From: Lactarius indigo
Lineage: Eukaryota > Basidiomycota > Agaricomycetes > Russulales > Russulaceae
Direction: 5' to 3'
Length of the DNA stretch: 64,000 nucleotides
Assembly: GCA_025766275.1 (NCBI GenBank)
Contig: JAFKAC010000002.1
Span: 992,001-1,056,000 of the forward strand
Part shown: one piece after another, positions 11,848-25,938 of the stretch
Numbering within the stretch: position 1 is the first letter of the stretch
Layout: each line of letters opens with the position of its first letter
The notes under the pieces: generated by a model
What the model saw: the letters and a program-made list of their open reading frames with translations, nothing else
Database searches by the model: none
What the model was told of the DNA's origin: nothing
Translations under genes and position numbers: made by a program

Positions 11848-12459
11848 TTATTGGCTCCGAGTCAGCGCCACTATGGCACTCACAGCGGCGGTTGGTGATA
11901 AATCAGTCCAGTGTAAGCCCCTTTGGTTAGCCCACAATTTCATAGGCTGCGCGGGCAAGTGTCGAGGGTTATCATATGGATCAAGTTGTAAATCAATTTC
12001 TTTATTTTTCTCGATAAATAGACCTTTCTTTGAAAATCTGAGTCTATCCTCGTAGTCCACTCCATTTTATTGTCTTGAAGAACAAGAACCCCATCGAAGC
12101 GCACTCTTACACGCACATCAACATAGCTGCCACCACCAGAGGTCGATACCGCGATATCCGAATCAGACCCGAACACTGAGCAGTGGATCGAGTCTGTCGA
12201 GGAGGAACTCTGTGAAAACAGGCGACAAGCGATAAGCCGTATCAGTTCGGCATAATTAAGGCTCTTGGCTAACAGAAGTGGAGCATAAGGCGACCGGGGC
12301 TGCGACCAACGGAAGATAAACGGGCTCGCTAGCAGCAGCTTGCCGACGGGGACGAGTGCCCCGTTTCTTCTCGCAGACGATTTTCCGCGCCGCTTGCATA
12401 GTAGTGTATTTTACGGCAGAGATAGACTCAGATAGGCGAACACTGCCAGTGGGGCCCAT
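11848..12459 (-). CDS. Hypothetical protein, three exons
   Basis: I do not recognise the family. On the minus strand an ATG at 12459 opens a frame of about 62 codons (MGPTGSVRLSES...LCSTS) with a basic stretch KKRGTRPRR. It joins at a GTTAGC donor, via an acceptor after TTTTCACAG, to a second exon (SSSSTDSIHCSVFG...DFQRK). That joins, after a GTCTAT donor and a GCGCAG acceptor, to PMKLWANQRG...LTRSQ and a TAA at 11848-11850. All three joints are phase 0 and the frame stays open, giving about 158 residues. No signal peptide, membrane segment or catalytic motif is visible. A chance open frame cannot be excluded. Confidence 0.42.
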
Positions 12460-14315
12460 GAGTTACATGTTTCTAGGTGTGCTGTGGGCGTGCCCAAATT
12501 GGCTGGGCACCGCCACGGATACGATATAGAGACTATGACCGCTCACAAAGATTGAATAAGGGCCACAGTGGGAGTCTGTATAGAAGCGCAAAAGGAACTT
12601 GAAAAGAATAGCTGGAGATCGCGAGATTACGGAAGCGATGCAGACAAGAGCGGGAATTTATTTTGGCGAGTGAAAATGATCGAGTGTATGGGAGTACAGT
12701 GAACGTGTTCGCCTAGCGATTTTTGCAGTCCATCAACTTGACTTCGTCATACTAGTATATCGACAAATGGAGCAACAACTCGCGTCTTCGGAGTAACAAA
12801 TGGCAGATAGTATGAGAAGAACAAGGTGCACGCGCAGTGCTTTGTAGTCCTTTCAGAGAGAGCAGACTACGAGAGTCCCTGAAAAGTAAAGGAGATTTTT
12901 GCAAGCGAGCGAGGCGAACCAAGGTACGACGTTGGGAGCTACGAAAACCAAGACGACAACCACGAAACGCGGGATGAATGTGAACACAATAGTATGGTGA
13001 AGAATTATTGAGGCGGGAATCGGCGAGTCTAGAAACTTCGAAGGCGAATGTGAGGACTTCGGAGACGGCGAAGGTGTGTACAGGCCACGCAAGGGTAGGG
13101 GAGTAAATCGCAATCATGATAATACCGTTATCGTTCTGGGAGGTGTAGAAGTTGCATTCGGCGTCAGCAGAACACAGCGTAGTGAATACTAAAGTCACGA
13201 GTTTCTCTCCGCAGCAGACTTCTAGACTACAGTAGCCATTTGGAAGAATTCTGAAGGAGTAATATATTCCGCAGTAACGCTGAGGTCTCTTCATGCCCGT
13301 GTAGCACCTGTGCACAAGGCGCACTAGCGCTAGTAAGAACGTAGACAGCCGACCTTTGACTGCGCGAAGGCACGACCACGTCGACGTGGAAAGGCATGTG
13401 GCAGAGTATATCAAGCGCTAGTCTCTTGGATTATGGAGGATATACTGCGGAGTGCCTCTATTATAGGAGAGGGAGGGCATATATCGGCGTCTGTATACCT
13501 ACGCATACTAGGAACACCCACGGGAATGACGACCTAAAGAGGGCCAAATTGAGCTTCTCTCAGAGGTAGTTCCCAGCCGCAGGGGACCGGGTACCAGACA
13601 TGAGCAGAACTTGCAACTTCAGAGACCCAAAGGGAAAAGGTGCGGCAGAAATGCGAGATCTGATAACGCGTTATGAGGATAGAATGACACGTTGCGGTTC
13701 GCGAATGAGGCATGTAAATGCTTCGATAGAATGCCGCATAGTACTATGATGGTAGTAGTCCGAGTCAAGATCGACGTCGGGAAAGGAATTTAACGGGTCA
13801 ATTAACCATCCCCGGGCCGGTTTCGCGGCGATATCTTCGGGGCTTGAAGACAAGCTTCAAGCTGAAGACGCACTTTGCAACTCTTTACTGTGTCATTAAC
13901 GATAACATCGCAGCGTTAGATAACCTCGATTGCGTCGGTCTCGGCTCTTCCAAGGGATAACCGAAGTATTGGGTCAATCACTTCACCTGGGAAGATCAAT
14001 ACATCACAGTCGCATGACGTGAGACAAGCGGGGCACAATGCTGCGCATGCGGCTGCGGCTTCTCTCACTGGCATTTCACTGGAACGGGTCGGAATCTTAC
14101 CCCCTTGGCTTCGCCACCCCAGTCCGTACCAGTCACGGTACCAAAAGGCCTAGGCGGTCTTCACCCTATAAGACCTATGGGCTGCACATTTTGAATGGCG
14201 GTGCTCTCTCCACTTATTCCTAGCGGAGTAGTCTCACTGGTATTGACAATTATCCATCCTCCCGTTTTCCGACAGTCTTCACCTTTCACTGATATTTCGT
14301 ACACTTACCCAAGAT
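12460..14315. other. No supported gene; upstream region of RdRP copy 2
   Basis: A minus-strand frame between 12752 and 13414 stays open for about 220 codons, but it lacks a good ATG at its 5' end, and its cysteine- and serine-rich composition does not look like a known domain. I see nothing else. The last few hundred bases should hold the promoter of the RdRP gene. Confidence 0.4.
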
Positions 14316-17300
14316 ATGGAAATAGAGCTCAAAGGCATTGATCGTGGCGCGGACATCTGCGACATCTATGAAGCCGTGGCACGGGTCCTTCACGGCCCCG
14401 AGCTTTACGATCCAAACGACCGAAGAAACAAAGGCAGAAAACCCTACTTCGAGATAGTCCCTGGCGAGAGTCCCGCTGGCCGGATCCACAACGGAACTGC
14501 TCTCCTTCGTGTCTGTTCCGGACTCGGGGAGCGTTTGTTTCGATGGATTTTTGAATCTTCAAAAAATACTTTCGTCGTTGGAAACTCAGGTCGAGCACTT
14601 CGCCTTTTCAAAACTCATCGCGATGTCCCACCAGACGTCGAATACAAACTCGAGAAGGCGCTTTATGTCGACCCCAACCAAGAAAAGGAACGTCAGAAAA
14701 TTGAAGATAAAGCAAGACAAGTTCGTCTGCGAATTGCAAAAGTTCAGTTCGGCGTGTGGTACACACAACCAGGGTCAAACTCTCCCCCAAATCATGGGAG
14801 AACATTCTCTATTGAGCATGAACGCGAATTCCTCAGCAAGAGCGCAGCATATATCAACATTGTATATGAACGTCGTCTCATTTGCATTGATGTGAGTGGC
14901 AACTCCCATATAGCTCAAATACAATTCACATATCCAGAACTTCAGATAGGACAACGGGAAACCGAAGAAATCAATTATCAAGTCCTTGTCAAGTTCTCGA
15001 GTATCCGAAAACTGGGCACTGGCTTTGATGCCAAACATGGGCCATGTAGGCGCCTCCAGTATTGGTGCCTCTATCTGACTCATGGCAGATCTTTAATGAC
15101 AGGCATCGTTTTCGACCTACGCGTACCGCCGAGTTTTGAGATGGAGAGTTATAATAATTGCGTACCTGAAGGCATTCAGCGCAGAGGCAGAGTCAAGACA
15201 CGTGATCGTATGTCGTCGCTCGACGATTCTCACGCCCTCGTCGCTCCGTACGCGTTCCAGCTACGTGTCGTCCTCTCACAACAAAACGACCTTTGTAAAT
15301 TTGAAGAGATATGCAAGGAAGTGCAATGCCAACCTATACCTAGACGGGTTTATCGTGTAGACTCCTCCTCAAAGCAGTTTTTCCGGCAAGGCGCCATGGA
15401 CAACGTCTCGAATTGGATCAAGAAAATGGAGTGGAAATGCGCCTTTCAGATCGAGGCATATCTACGTTGCGGCCTTTTGAATACTGACGACTTACTCATT
15501 AGTCTCCGAAGTCCAATCGAAGAGGCCATTCGCGATAATAAGTCTGAGGCGAGCGAGTTTCTTCGCCAATTTTCCAGCGCCCTTGGGTCGCGTGAGCCAG
15601 GCGAAACGCCCAGCGCTTGCCTTTCTCGCTTTCGCGCAGAGAACCCCATCATCGATTCAATTGAGCTCGTGCAGGGGCATATCCTGTGCCATCATGTAGT
15701 AATCACTCCCTCCCGAATCCTTCTTGAGGGCCCCTTCAAGACACAATCAAACCGCGTTATCCGCCGCTACCAGAATCATGACCCAACACTGGTCGAACGT
15801 TTTGTGCGTGTCGAGTTCCGCGACGAGGACCACCTCGCATACCGTTGGGATGGAGACGTAGACGGGACCCGGTTTTTGCAACGACGAGTTGGCAAGATTT
15901 TACGCGAAGGTTTCGAAGTTGCCGGACGCAAGTTCGAGTTTCTCGCGTACTCAACTAGCTCGCTCCGTGAGCACGCCGTATGGTTCGTCTCACCGTTCCG
16001 AGATCCCATCGAAGGATACGTCAATGCAAGGATAATTCGGGCGTCACTCGGCGACTTTTCGGACCTGCTTCGGACGCCTAGCAAGTGGGCAGCGAGGATC
16101 GCACAGGCGTTTACCGCGACAGATCCTAGTGTGACGATTCGGCGCGACCAGTGGGAAGAGCAAGACGACCTGGGTCCTCACACAGATGGCGTGGGCACGA
16201 TCTCTCTGAATTTGGCGGACATGATTTGGGAAGAAAAATGTCGTGCCCGTGAAATCGTGGGAGAGGAACAAGACAGGCCATCTACTTACCAGTTCGGAGA
16301 CAAACGGGTCAGACCATCCGCGTACCAGTTCCGGTTCCTTGGCTACAAAGGTGTTGTCGTTGTCGATCGTATGCTCAAGGGTATCAAGATGCGTCTGCGC
16401 AAGTCCCAGCGCAAGTTTCCGGTGCGCAACGTCTCAGAGGCCGAGTTTGAGATCGCGCTTTCTTTTGATTACCCAAACCCGGTCCACCTGAATAGGTCCG
16501 TGATTTTTGTGTCCTCTGCACATATGCTAACTCTCGAGGCCGCTCAACTCTCTAGGCCCGCGGTGATGGCACTGGAAGATCTTGGAGTCAAGAAGCAGGC
16601 CTTTTTGGATCTTTAGGAAGAAGCGAAAGCGCGCATATACCTTGCCAGAGATTCGCTCAAAGTATTCGCGAGCCTACTCAGGAGTCAGACTCTCGGTGTC
16701 AAATACCACCTGCCGTTCATCCTCGAGCAACTAATCAAGCTTGGTCTCGATTTTAGGGACTATCTTGACAAGGAGGCCATTTGTAGTGCCTTCCTCGGGC
16801 GCTTGGTTCGCGACTCGATGAATCACTCGCTTCGACAGATGAAGTTCAAGGCGCAAATCCCGGTTCCGCACAGCTACCAGTTGGTCGGCGTTGCGGATGA
16901 AGGTCGTGCGTATATTAACGAGGGTGCACAACCAGACAAGGTATTCACACTAGGAGAGAAACAAATTTATGGTATAATTCGTTGCGGATGCGTCGTGTGT
17001 TTCCGCTCACAGCAATGACAGTCTGCGTACAAGAGTCCATGGATAAAGAGCCCGAATATCTGAAAGGCACATGTCTTATTTCACGGAGCCCAGTGATTCA
17101 TCCTGGCGATAGTACGTAGGCGCGTCTTTCCAGGTGTCGGCGATACTCAATGTCGTCGTATATAATAGTACAACGCGTCTACGCAGTAGGAAAACCCCCT
17201 GATGATAAGATCTGCTTTTTAGTGAATTGAAAAATGTCGTTGTACTGCCCACCATCGGTATGCATTGTCAGGGTAACCTTCCTACTTTCAGTTGATACGT

Positions 17301-18577
17301 GTTGTCAGGTGACCGTTCGTTAGCATCGTGCCTCGCTGGCGGTGACTTGGACGGGTACGTGATTTGTCCTCAGACAGTTGGATACTCTCATAGATTACTG
17401 CCAGCGACACGTTTGACATCTACTACGCTAATCCAGACTTGCTTACTTCCATTAATGCGCCACCGGCTGAATATCCCCCGGGAGAAGTCTGGACACTGGA
17501 TGAGCGACGAGGCGACGCAACTGTTGAGGATATTTGTGACTTCATTATCGAATTCATCAACTCTGACGTTATGGTACGTCTCAACATACGGCCGTGCCAT
17601 TTTCGAACCGACACGTGATTGGCAGGGCCAGCTTGCGGACCGACACATTATTATTGCAGATCAGTCCAAGGTGCGCAGCTGCACCCGCTCCGTAGAAACG
17701 CTATATCCCCATCTGCCCACAGGACGGTGTGTTCGACGACCGGTGCATGAAGCTCGCGGAGCTGTGCAGCAAGGCAGTCGATTATGCAAAGAACGGGAAA
17801 AGGGTGGACCTCCGGGGCAATCTCCCCAAAACGCTGATCAGGCTCAAGCCAGACTGGCACAAAGCCGAGGTGACCGGCGCGCGCGACCTCGACTATTACG
17901 TGTCGGACCGTGCACTAGGAGAGCTATTCCGTAAAATCGACCTGTACGACCCGACCGAACCCCTCCGGGGATTTCCGACCACGCCCCCGGGCGATATCGC
18001 GCCGCTCGACGACGCGATTTCGCGTGCCCTCAAGCCGCTCGTGCATTACGCGCTCGTCGGCTTCACCTTTGGCTTCAGCGGGACCGCTGGATCGGGATCA
18101 CCACCACCACCAAGCCGAAAACCGCCGGCGGCCCCGGGACCCAAGAACACACACGCGGAGAGGCTGCACGCGCGCTACACTCGCGAGATGCGATGCATCT
18201 GCGCAACCCATACGCTCATCGAGGCGCCGGACGTGCGTCTGACAGAGGAGGAAGTCGTGCTAGGCACGATCCTCGCGAACTGCACGCAGCCGCGGTGGCG
18301 CTCGGATCGCGCGCAGCGCATGAAGCTGCAATCCGAGACACTCGTGCGCGATATACGTGCGCACATCGTCCCGGGAGGAGGCTCGCCGGCGACACCTGCG
18401 ATTGGGTCCGGGGGGGAGTCGGAGGTGCGGCTGAAGGAGCGGTTGCAGTGCGCATGGGCGACGTGGGCGTGGGCGCAGTACCATCGATACAGGGAGTATA
18501 TCGAGAGCTTTGCGCTGATCGCGCTTGGGGTCGTCCTTGACTGTCTCAAGGGCCTCGGTGAGCTGCCCGATGTGTGA
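14316..18577 (+). pseudogene. RNA-dependent RNA polymerase copy 2, with nonsense and frameshift
   Basis: This is a full-length fungal RdRP gene by layout, about 1250 codons. The first exon runs from the ATG at 14316 for 766 codons and would continue to 16971, followed by exons 17022-17111, 17169-17257, 17309-17354, 17405-17573, 17626-17670 and 17723-18577. The catalytic DLDGD again forms by splicing GGDLDG to D. Two lesions break it. TAG at 16614-16616 lies in the stretch FLDL-stop-EEAK, where copy 1 has DLLENAK. Exon 3 is 89 nt against 90 nt in copy 1; one base is missing at the T run near 17216-17220, shifting the frame just before LKNVVVLP. All other exons from 16972 on match copy 1 in length. 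A truncated 766-residue product would lack the active site. Either lesion could be a consensus error. Confidence 0.85.
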
Positions 18578-18922
18578 AGTTGGCACCCTGAGTAGAGGAT
18601 CTAACCATCGAGGGGATAAATATTGACTTGTATAAGTTAGTATAGGTCTGAGAGAGCAATGGTGGAAGTTGAGATGATGCTGTACGGCCGTACCCAAGGT
18701 GCCTGCTAGCACAGTCGCTCTGCTCGACCCAACCTGCCACTCAGCGTCCGAGTACATGAGGCCCATTGTATCTGTCGCAGCCGTGACTAAATGCGAGCAT
18801 CGGCGGTCTTATATTGACTATATGAATAGCTAACTGTCACAGTCCGTATTCTGTAGTTCGAGAATAAAGACACCGTCATTAGTCTATAATAGCTACTGCA
18901 AATACCTCACATCAGAAATTCT
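18578..18922. other. Intergenic, convergent 3' ends
   Basis: The 345 bases between the RdRP stop and the stop of the glutaminyl cyclase gene show no coding signal. Confidence 0.5.
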
Positions 18923-20365
<1,443 letters not shown>

Positions 20366-20505
20366 GTTGGCCAGAGAGTTTTTTGAGCCGAAACCTCGAC
20401 ACCGAGGGTGAGAAAAGAAAACGACGACACCTGTCGCGGTGTGCCAAGATGATGCTCTACTTGAACGGTGATTACCCGTTTATTATGTAATGGCATAGAA
20501 AAAAA

Positions 20506-20579
20506 TGGTTCGACCCGGGTTCGAACCGGGGACCTTCTGTGTGTTAGACAGATGCGATAACCAACTACGCCATCGAACC
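20506..20579 (-). tRNA. tRNA-Val(AAC)
   Basis: The minus strand folds as a cloverleaf. The acceptor stem GGTTCGA pairs with TCGAACC, with A as discriminator base. The anticodon loop CTAACAC (anticodon AAC) sits on TCTGT/ACAGA, and the T arm is CCCGG-TTCGAAC-CCGGG. I see no intron. It lies between the divergent glutaminyl cyclase and TRS23 genes. Confidence 0.95.
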
Positions 20580-20670
20580 TCGTTATGAGGGAATTCGAAT
20601 TTCACTCCTCTACTCGCCCTGCTTATCGTGAAGGCCAACCAACTCGTCGATTACAATTTCTCTATTTGCC

Positions 20671-21227
20671 ATGACCATCTTTGGCTTGTGGGTATGTGTC
20701 TCCTTTTCTTTCGTGACACCACTCAACACTATGAGTAGGTGATAAATAAAGCTGGCGGTCTTGTCTATCAACGCAACTTTGCCGGTAAGTGGGGGCAATA
20801 TCACACTCGTCGGGGTATTCACAGCACTAGATGGTCTCACACAAATGACCTCCAACGAGTACCTTGTCCTTGCGGGCACGTTACACGGCATCCACGCCAT
20901 CACGAGCCGACTATCACCGACCGGCACGAGCTCTGGTGCACATGTCATCGAGGCAGAAACTTTCAAGATGAATATCTTCCTCACCGCTACGGGTACGCCT
21001 CATCGTTCTTTTCCTGTGGGTAGCCTCTAAGAATGCGTCGCACAGGCACGAAGTTTGTGCTGCTCACATCCCTTGCCGAACCTTCTGCAAACGCCGTGCT
21101 TCAGAAGGTGTATGAAGCTTACGCGGACGCAGTAATGAAGAACCCGTTCCATACCCCTGAGATGCCAATCCGCTCGGAGGGTTTCGATACGAGGATCACC
21201 GCACTCATAGGAACGGGACACACATAG
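20671..21227 (+). CDS. TRS23: TRAPP complex subunit Trs23 (TRAPPC4, sybindin family)
   Basis: This is a core subunit of the TRAPP complexes, the Ypt1/Rab1 exchange factor at the ER-Golgi step. Four exons read MTIFGLW / VINKAGGLVYQRNFA / DGLTQMTSNEYLVLAG...ATG / TKFVLLTSLAEPS... to TAG at 21227. The N-terminal longin-like strand (MTIFGLWVINKAGGLVYQR), the LAGTLHGIHAI core and the C-terminal KNPFHTPEMPIRSE...F block are diagnostic for Trs23. At about 145 residues it is shorter than human TRAPPC4 but normal for basidiomycetes. All joints keep frame. It is convergent with CBP3, with 160 bases between the stops. Confidence 0.93.
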
Positions 21228-21386
21228 AACCTGCAGCGCGCGTGTATGCAACCCAGAGTACCGATTTTCTTGACTGGACATCGTATTTCTGCGTTGACTC
21301 TGATAATTGAGTGCGATTGAGTGGTGTCATTAGATACGGCATGTCCTGTACGAAAAATACGTATAGTTTACCCCCGCACAACTACT

Positions 21387-22629
21387 TCACGAATCCTCTA
21401 ACAGATCATCCAAAAGCGCTTTCGCACTTGCGATTTTTCCAAAGCGCAGCGCCGCCACGCCTTCCGCCTCCCGTCCTAGCGCCCCGCTGGGGCCCATGAT
21501 CTTCTCATCGGGGATCGCCGCGAGCCGCGCGACCTCCGCGCGGACATACGCCGTGAGCACGAGCATCGTCTCAGGGAACCGGACGTACGCGTCGCGCTCC
21601 TCAGGTCCGAAATCATGCACGCCAGAGCCGTCGTCACGCGTCTCCTCGCGCACGCGCGCGGCCTCGCTCAGCCGTGCCACCGCGCCGCCAGGGTTCACCG
21701 CGCGCCTGAACTCCGGCACGGGCGACGTCGGCGCGAGTGCGAGTGCAAGGCCCTGCGCACCGCGCGCGCCAAGCAGATTGCGCCACATTGCGGCTGCCAA
21801 CTCGGCGTCGGAGTTCTGCGCCAGCGCCAGGTCCAGCGCGACGCCGAGCCCGGCCCACTGCTCACGGAATATCTTCATCTGCTTCGTAACGAGCGCTTCC
21901 GGGGCGCGCCCGCGCTTCTGGGCGGTGGCGGTGGCGGCGCCGTTTGGCGTGTTGGGGGTGGGGGTAGCGCCGTAGAATGGCGTTGTTGGGCGCACGGGTG
22001 CTGTGGTGGGTTCAGCGGCAGATGCAGGTGTTCGTGGTGGTTGCCCTGGTGGTTGGGATTGTGGCTGGAGAACCTGGCGGATGCGGTCTTCGACGTCGAG
22101 GAAGAAGTGGTCGATGAGCCCCTGGATGTGCGCCTGGGCGTGTGGCGCGGGGAGCGCGCGTAGACGTGTCGTGAGCATCCATATGTGGAGGTTCGTCACT
22201 ATGAACCACGATTGGAACGTTGGGGGAAGATGGCATTCTGTTGTTCCAGAAATTAGGTTTAAAAAAATCGCGTCGTTCACTCATGGGAAAGGGCGACGCA
22301 CCTCGGGCCCAAAACTCGCGCTCCTCCTCCACACGGCCAGCACACAACTGCTCATATAATGCCAGCGCGCGCCGTGCTGCGACCTGGTGCGAGCTGCCAT
22401 ATCCGAGCGCGCCAAACACCTTGAGAAACACTCTCATCGCAGTCGGAGACTGCTTCAGCTTGCGCGTGAGCCACGACTGTTCTGGTGGCGGCGCCTTTTC
22501 GTGCTGGTACGGTTTGGTTGGGCCAGGGGTCGGCTTTGGTGTGGGCACGGACACATACGATCGCAGTATATATGCATTCCGCTGGATGCAAAGAGGACGG
22601 TGAAGTGGTCGTAGGATGGCGCGCTGCAT
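21387..22629 (-). CDS. CBP3: Ubiquinol-cytochrome c chaperone Cbp3 (UQCC1 family)
   Basis: This is a mitochondrial assembly factor that with Cbp6 binds the mitoribosome and new cytochrome b for complex III. Exon 1 starts at 22629 with an Arg-rich presequence (MQRAILRPLHRPLCIQR). It runs through WLTRKLKQSP and FGALGYGSSHQVAARRAL to EFWARE, where a short intron is removed. Exon 2 carries the family core CHLPPTFQSWFIVTNLHIW, LIDHFFLDVEDRIR, MKIFREQWAGLGVALDLAL and AAAMWRNLLGARG. A Pro/Thr/Ala-rich insert of about 60 residues follows DVEDRIR. The C-terminal part (FPETMLVLTAYVRAEVARL...) is also expected. The frame is intact to the stop at 21387. Confidence 0.9.
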
Positions 22630-23657
22630 GAGAGCGCAGGTCTTTGGGTGTCTCGTTCAGACGCCCAGACTGTGGTCAAGTTGGGGAGAGCAATCACGGC
22701 AACGTCGGGCCGAATTACGTCAGTAGTATCAATGCGATTGTTCAAATGTCGACTATCCAGTACAAACTTCTATCTCCACTGTGCAGTACGACTCTCCCAA
22801 GCGTCAAACTCCCATATCAAGACAAGGTATAGCTGGATGTGCGAAACAAATTTCTCTCAACCAAATTTTGGAACCTGCTACCAGCCTCAAGTCGCTTAGG
22901 GCCTACAAAAGGGTGGACGTCCGAGAATACTTTTATCTCACACTCGATGCACTACACGCTGTGACGCTGGAAACCACTACCTCACTAGCCGCTCTTGATA
23001 CAAGATCGACACGACTGCGGCATCTATTTTCAGATCTATTCCCCTTGCTATTCCCTCGAGCGAGATATCCTATGTGAGTCTGTATGCAAGGGATTCGGAG
23101 GCGTATGCGTCGTCTTTCTAAAATTAGCTATTTCTTCCTACACATTTGGTCCACGTGCGGCTGCACGTTGCTTTGCTTCCTGTTCGTGTCCAGGGATAGA
23201 AGGAATCTATTAGAGTGCGTCTTGAGGTAAGTTTCCCTATGTGGCGGGCGTAGCGTCAGGGCGAAGGGGCGGATTATAGGGTGGGGTAATGCGATGCGTG
23301 CGGGTGTGCAGCGCGTTTCTGTTTACGCCTCGTTTCCAGATATAGAAGCTACTTCACTTGGAAACGGGCGTGAGCTGGCTTCTTTGATCCAAAAACCACG
23401 GGTGCCAAGGAACAAATCCTCCATCCCTGGGGCGGGAGCATTCACGTGGTGAGGGGGGTATGACTACGTACGAGCGAGAGTGTAGCGCGGTGGAAGCACG
23501 TTCGGGCTAAAGTTGACTTGCAAATACAGATTTCCAAAAGTGAAAAGGGTCCGAGGCATACAGGCGCCGAGGATCACGTGGTCTGATCCTAACAAACTTA
23601 CTCAGGTCGTTCTATTGAAATGACGGCGAACAAGAAGGAACGACGCAAGACCTATCA
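22630..23657. other. Upstream region of P450-1; start of tandem duplication
   Basis: No gene is seen. From about 22783 the sequence is repeated upstream of P450-2, including the segment around GATATAGAAGCTA near 23338 and CTTTGATCCAAAAACCAC near 23380, so the duplicated unit includes the promoter. Confidence 0.5.
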
Positions 23658-25938
23658 ATGACTAGCCTCGCTGCGATACTGTTCACGCTCTCAGTGGGAT
23701 TTTCCCTCCTTACTTTTCTATACTCTCGTCGTCGTACCGGATCTCTCAGAGACCTCAAGGGACCAGCTTCGTCTTCGTTTTGGTTGGGTATAGTGCCCAA
23801 ATCCTTTTCATGTGGACAGCAGAGCAACTGGATGATTTGCAGGTAACGAGGCCGACATTCGATACCAGAATGAGGTAGGAGATTGCGAGTTCAAGTGGAT
23901 GCGCGAATATGGTAGTGCGTGGCGTCGAACTGGATGCCTTGGCGTGAGTGTACGCTGCTCGGTAATTGTTGATTTGTTACTGAACAGGACCGTAGACAGA
24001 TCGCTTAATGTTGGCGGACCCAAAGGGATTGAAACACGTCCTGCACTCGGCTGGGTATCATTACCTCAAGACAATAGACAGGGCCCAATTTTCTAGGTTG
24101 GCGATCGGAAACGGAATAATTTCTGCCCAGGGTTAGCTCTCCGTTGAACTGTTTTCAATTGTGGCTCATAGACACAACTGTACGACAGGCCAGGCTCATC
24201 ACCGTCAGCGGAAGATCATGAACCCCGCATTCAGCACTCATCAGGTACAATCCTTCCTGCCGTTGTTCCACAGGACCGCATCAAAGGTTTGACATTTGGC
24301 AATGTACTCATGGGATGCGTCACAGTTTGATTGGATGTAGCTTGTTCAAAAGTGGAAAGAAGTGATCTCTGCCGACCCGTCTGGTCAGTCACTCGTGAAC
24401 GTAGCGGGGTGGTTCTCACGCGCGTCACTCGATATCATTGGAGAAGGTCTTTCCCGTTTTCTACTTCTATGACGTCGTATACTGACCACTAATCAAAGCT
24501 GGTTTCGACTTCCAGTTCGGGTCACTCGATGACTTACAGAACCCTCTGGTGATTCGAAACGATAAAGAGTTGTAAGCCCACAATATCTTTATCTGCCTTC
24601 ACGATGACACAATTTGCTAAATAATAGCGTCGACTCTACGCTCTACCCTTCCTGGTACGACCTCATCTTCAAGGAGACTTGGAAGTACATCCCAGGACCA
24701 CTGCTTGAATTCGTCCGCTACATTCCCACCAGGGAGTATCGCGGATTCCGCTCATGGCTGGACAATGTCCGCGTATTCTCTAAGGGACTGATCAAGCGGA
24801 GCACAGATAAAGGTGACGGAAATGACATCATGAGCGTTCTTCTCCGTGCCAATGGATCTTCCAATCCCAAGGACAAGATGGCCGACGATGAAATGGTCGA
24901 TCAGATCGCGTGAGTCGCTCGATAGACATGTGAATCTCGACAGTGTGTCACTTACTGGTATGTCGACTACAGCACGTTCCTTTCTGCTGGGCATGAAACT
25001 TCCGCCAGTACTTTGACATGGTACTTCTACGCGATCGCGAAACATCCCGAGGCGCAGGTGCGCATCCGAGAAGAGATTGCTCTTATTCGTGCCAGAGCCG
25101 CCGGAGAGGAGTTTACCGTTGCGGATCTGGATAGTATGGCATACACCCTGGCTACGCTGAAGGTGGTGGCCGACTTTACCTAATTTTGCGTCTTTGTTAT
25201 CTCTGACGGAGTGTAGGAGTCGATGAGGCTCGACCCCATCACCTGGCTCACTGCCAGAGTAGCGAGTCGGGACGACGTACTTCCGTTGGCTTTCCCAATC
25301 ATAACCAAGTCGGGCGAACGAATCACATCGATCCCCATCAAGAAGGGGACACCGATCGATATTTCTCCAGCGGTCTACAATCGGTCAATCTCGTATCTCT
25401 TTAGGTGGACTGGCAGCTGAAATGGAAAAAAGGCTCCCGGATGTGTGGGGCGAAGATGCGAACGAGTGGAATCCAGAGCGGTTCCTGGACCCGTTGAGGT
25501 TATTCAACTTGAAGGAAGCGTCGTCCAACATCGGGATCTTTAGCAACTCGTGAGTATGGGTCGATCTCAGCTGTAATTGACTGACGAGTTGGTTCAGGAT
25601 GAGCTTCTGTACGCACTCGAAAGACTGGTCCAAATTGGCGCCTTCTAATACGCGAGATTTTTAGCGACCGGGACTCGTGGGTGCATTGGCTGGCAGTTCG
25701 CGTAAGCATTGTCCCTTGCGCGTAGTGCTACCAGTCGATAGTTGAGGTCGTTTTCAGGATCCTTGAGATGCAAACGATCATTTTGGCGCTCGTGGAGAAT
25801 TTTGAATTTTCTCTTCCTCAAAACGAGAAAACGAAGATTCGTCGCAGGCCGACTCGCCTCATGTTACCCGTGAGAGAGGGGTTGAAGGGAACGTGGATGG
25901 GTCTTCATATCAAGCCACTAAAAACTGACAGAATGTAG
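23658..25938 (+). CDS. Cytochrome P450, tandem copy 1
   Basis: This is a membrane-anchored microsomal P450 monooxygenase of a basidiomycete-expanded family; the substrate is unknown. The start ATG gives an N-terminal membrane segment (MTSLAAILFTLSVGFSLLTF) and basic stop-transfer RRRTGS. About thirteen exons join in frame. Visible motifs are DRLMLADPKG, HHRQRKIMNPAFS, the I-helix oxygen motif AGHETSASTLTW, the K-helix ESMR (ExxR), DVWGEDANEWNPERF, and the haem loop FSTGTRGCIG (FxxGxRxCxG), which forms by splicing TTCT to CG. The intron after the haem loop has a normal GTAAGC donor. I find no break. Compared with copy 2 it lacks one Pro codon in SLP(P)QNEK and has a slightly longer C-terminus (KPLKTDRM). 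Confidence 0.85.

Noticed and set aside
12752..13414. Open minus-strand frame of about 220 codons
   Set aside because: There is no good ATG at its 5' end, no domain, and odd Cys/Ser/Leu-rich composition; another frame is also open over part of it.
16550..16616. Intron ending at the TAG of RdRP copy 2 (GTGATG...CTTTAG) that would remove the stop
   Set aside because: It would delete ALEDLGVKKQAFLDL, which fits the family, so the stop is better read as a mutation or an error.
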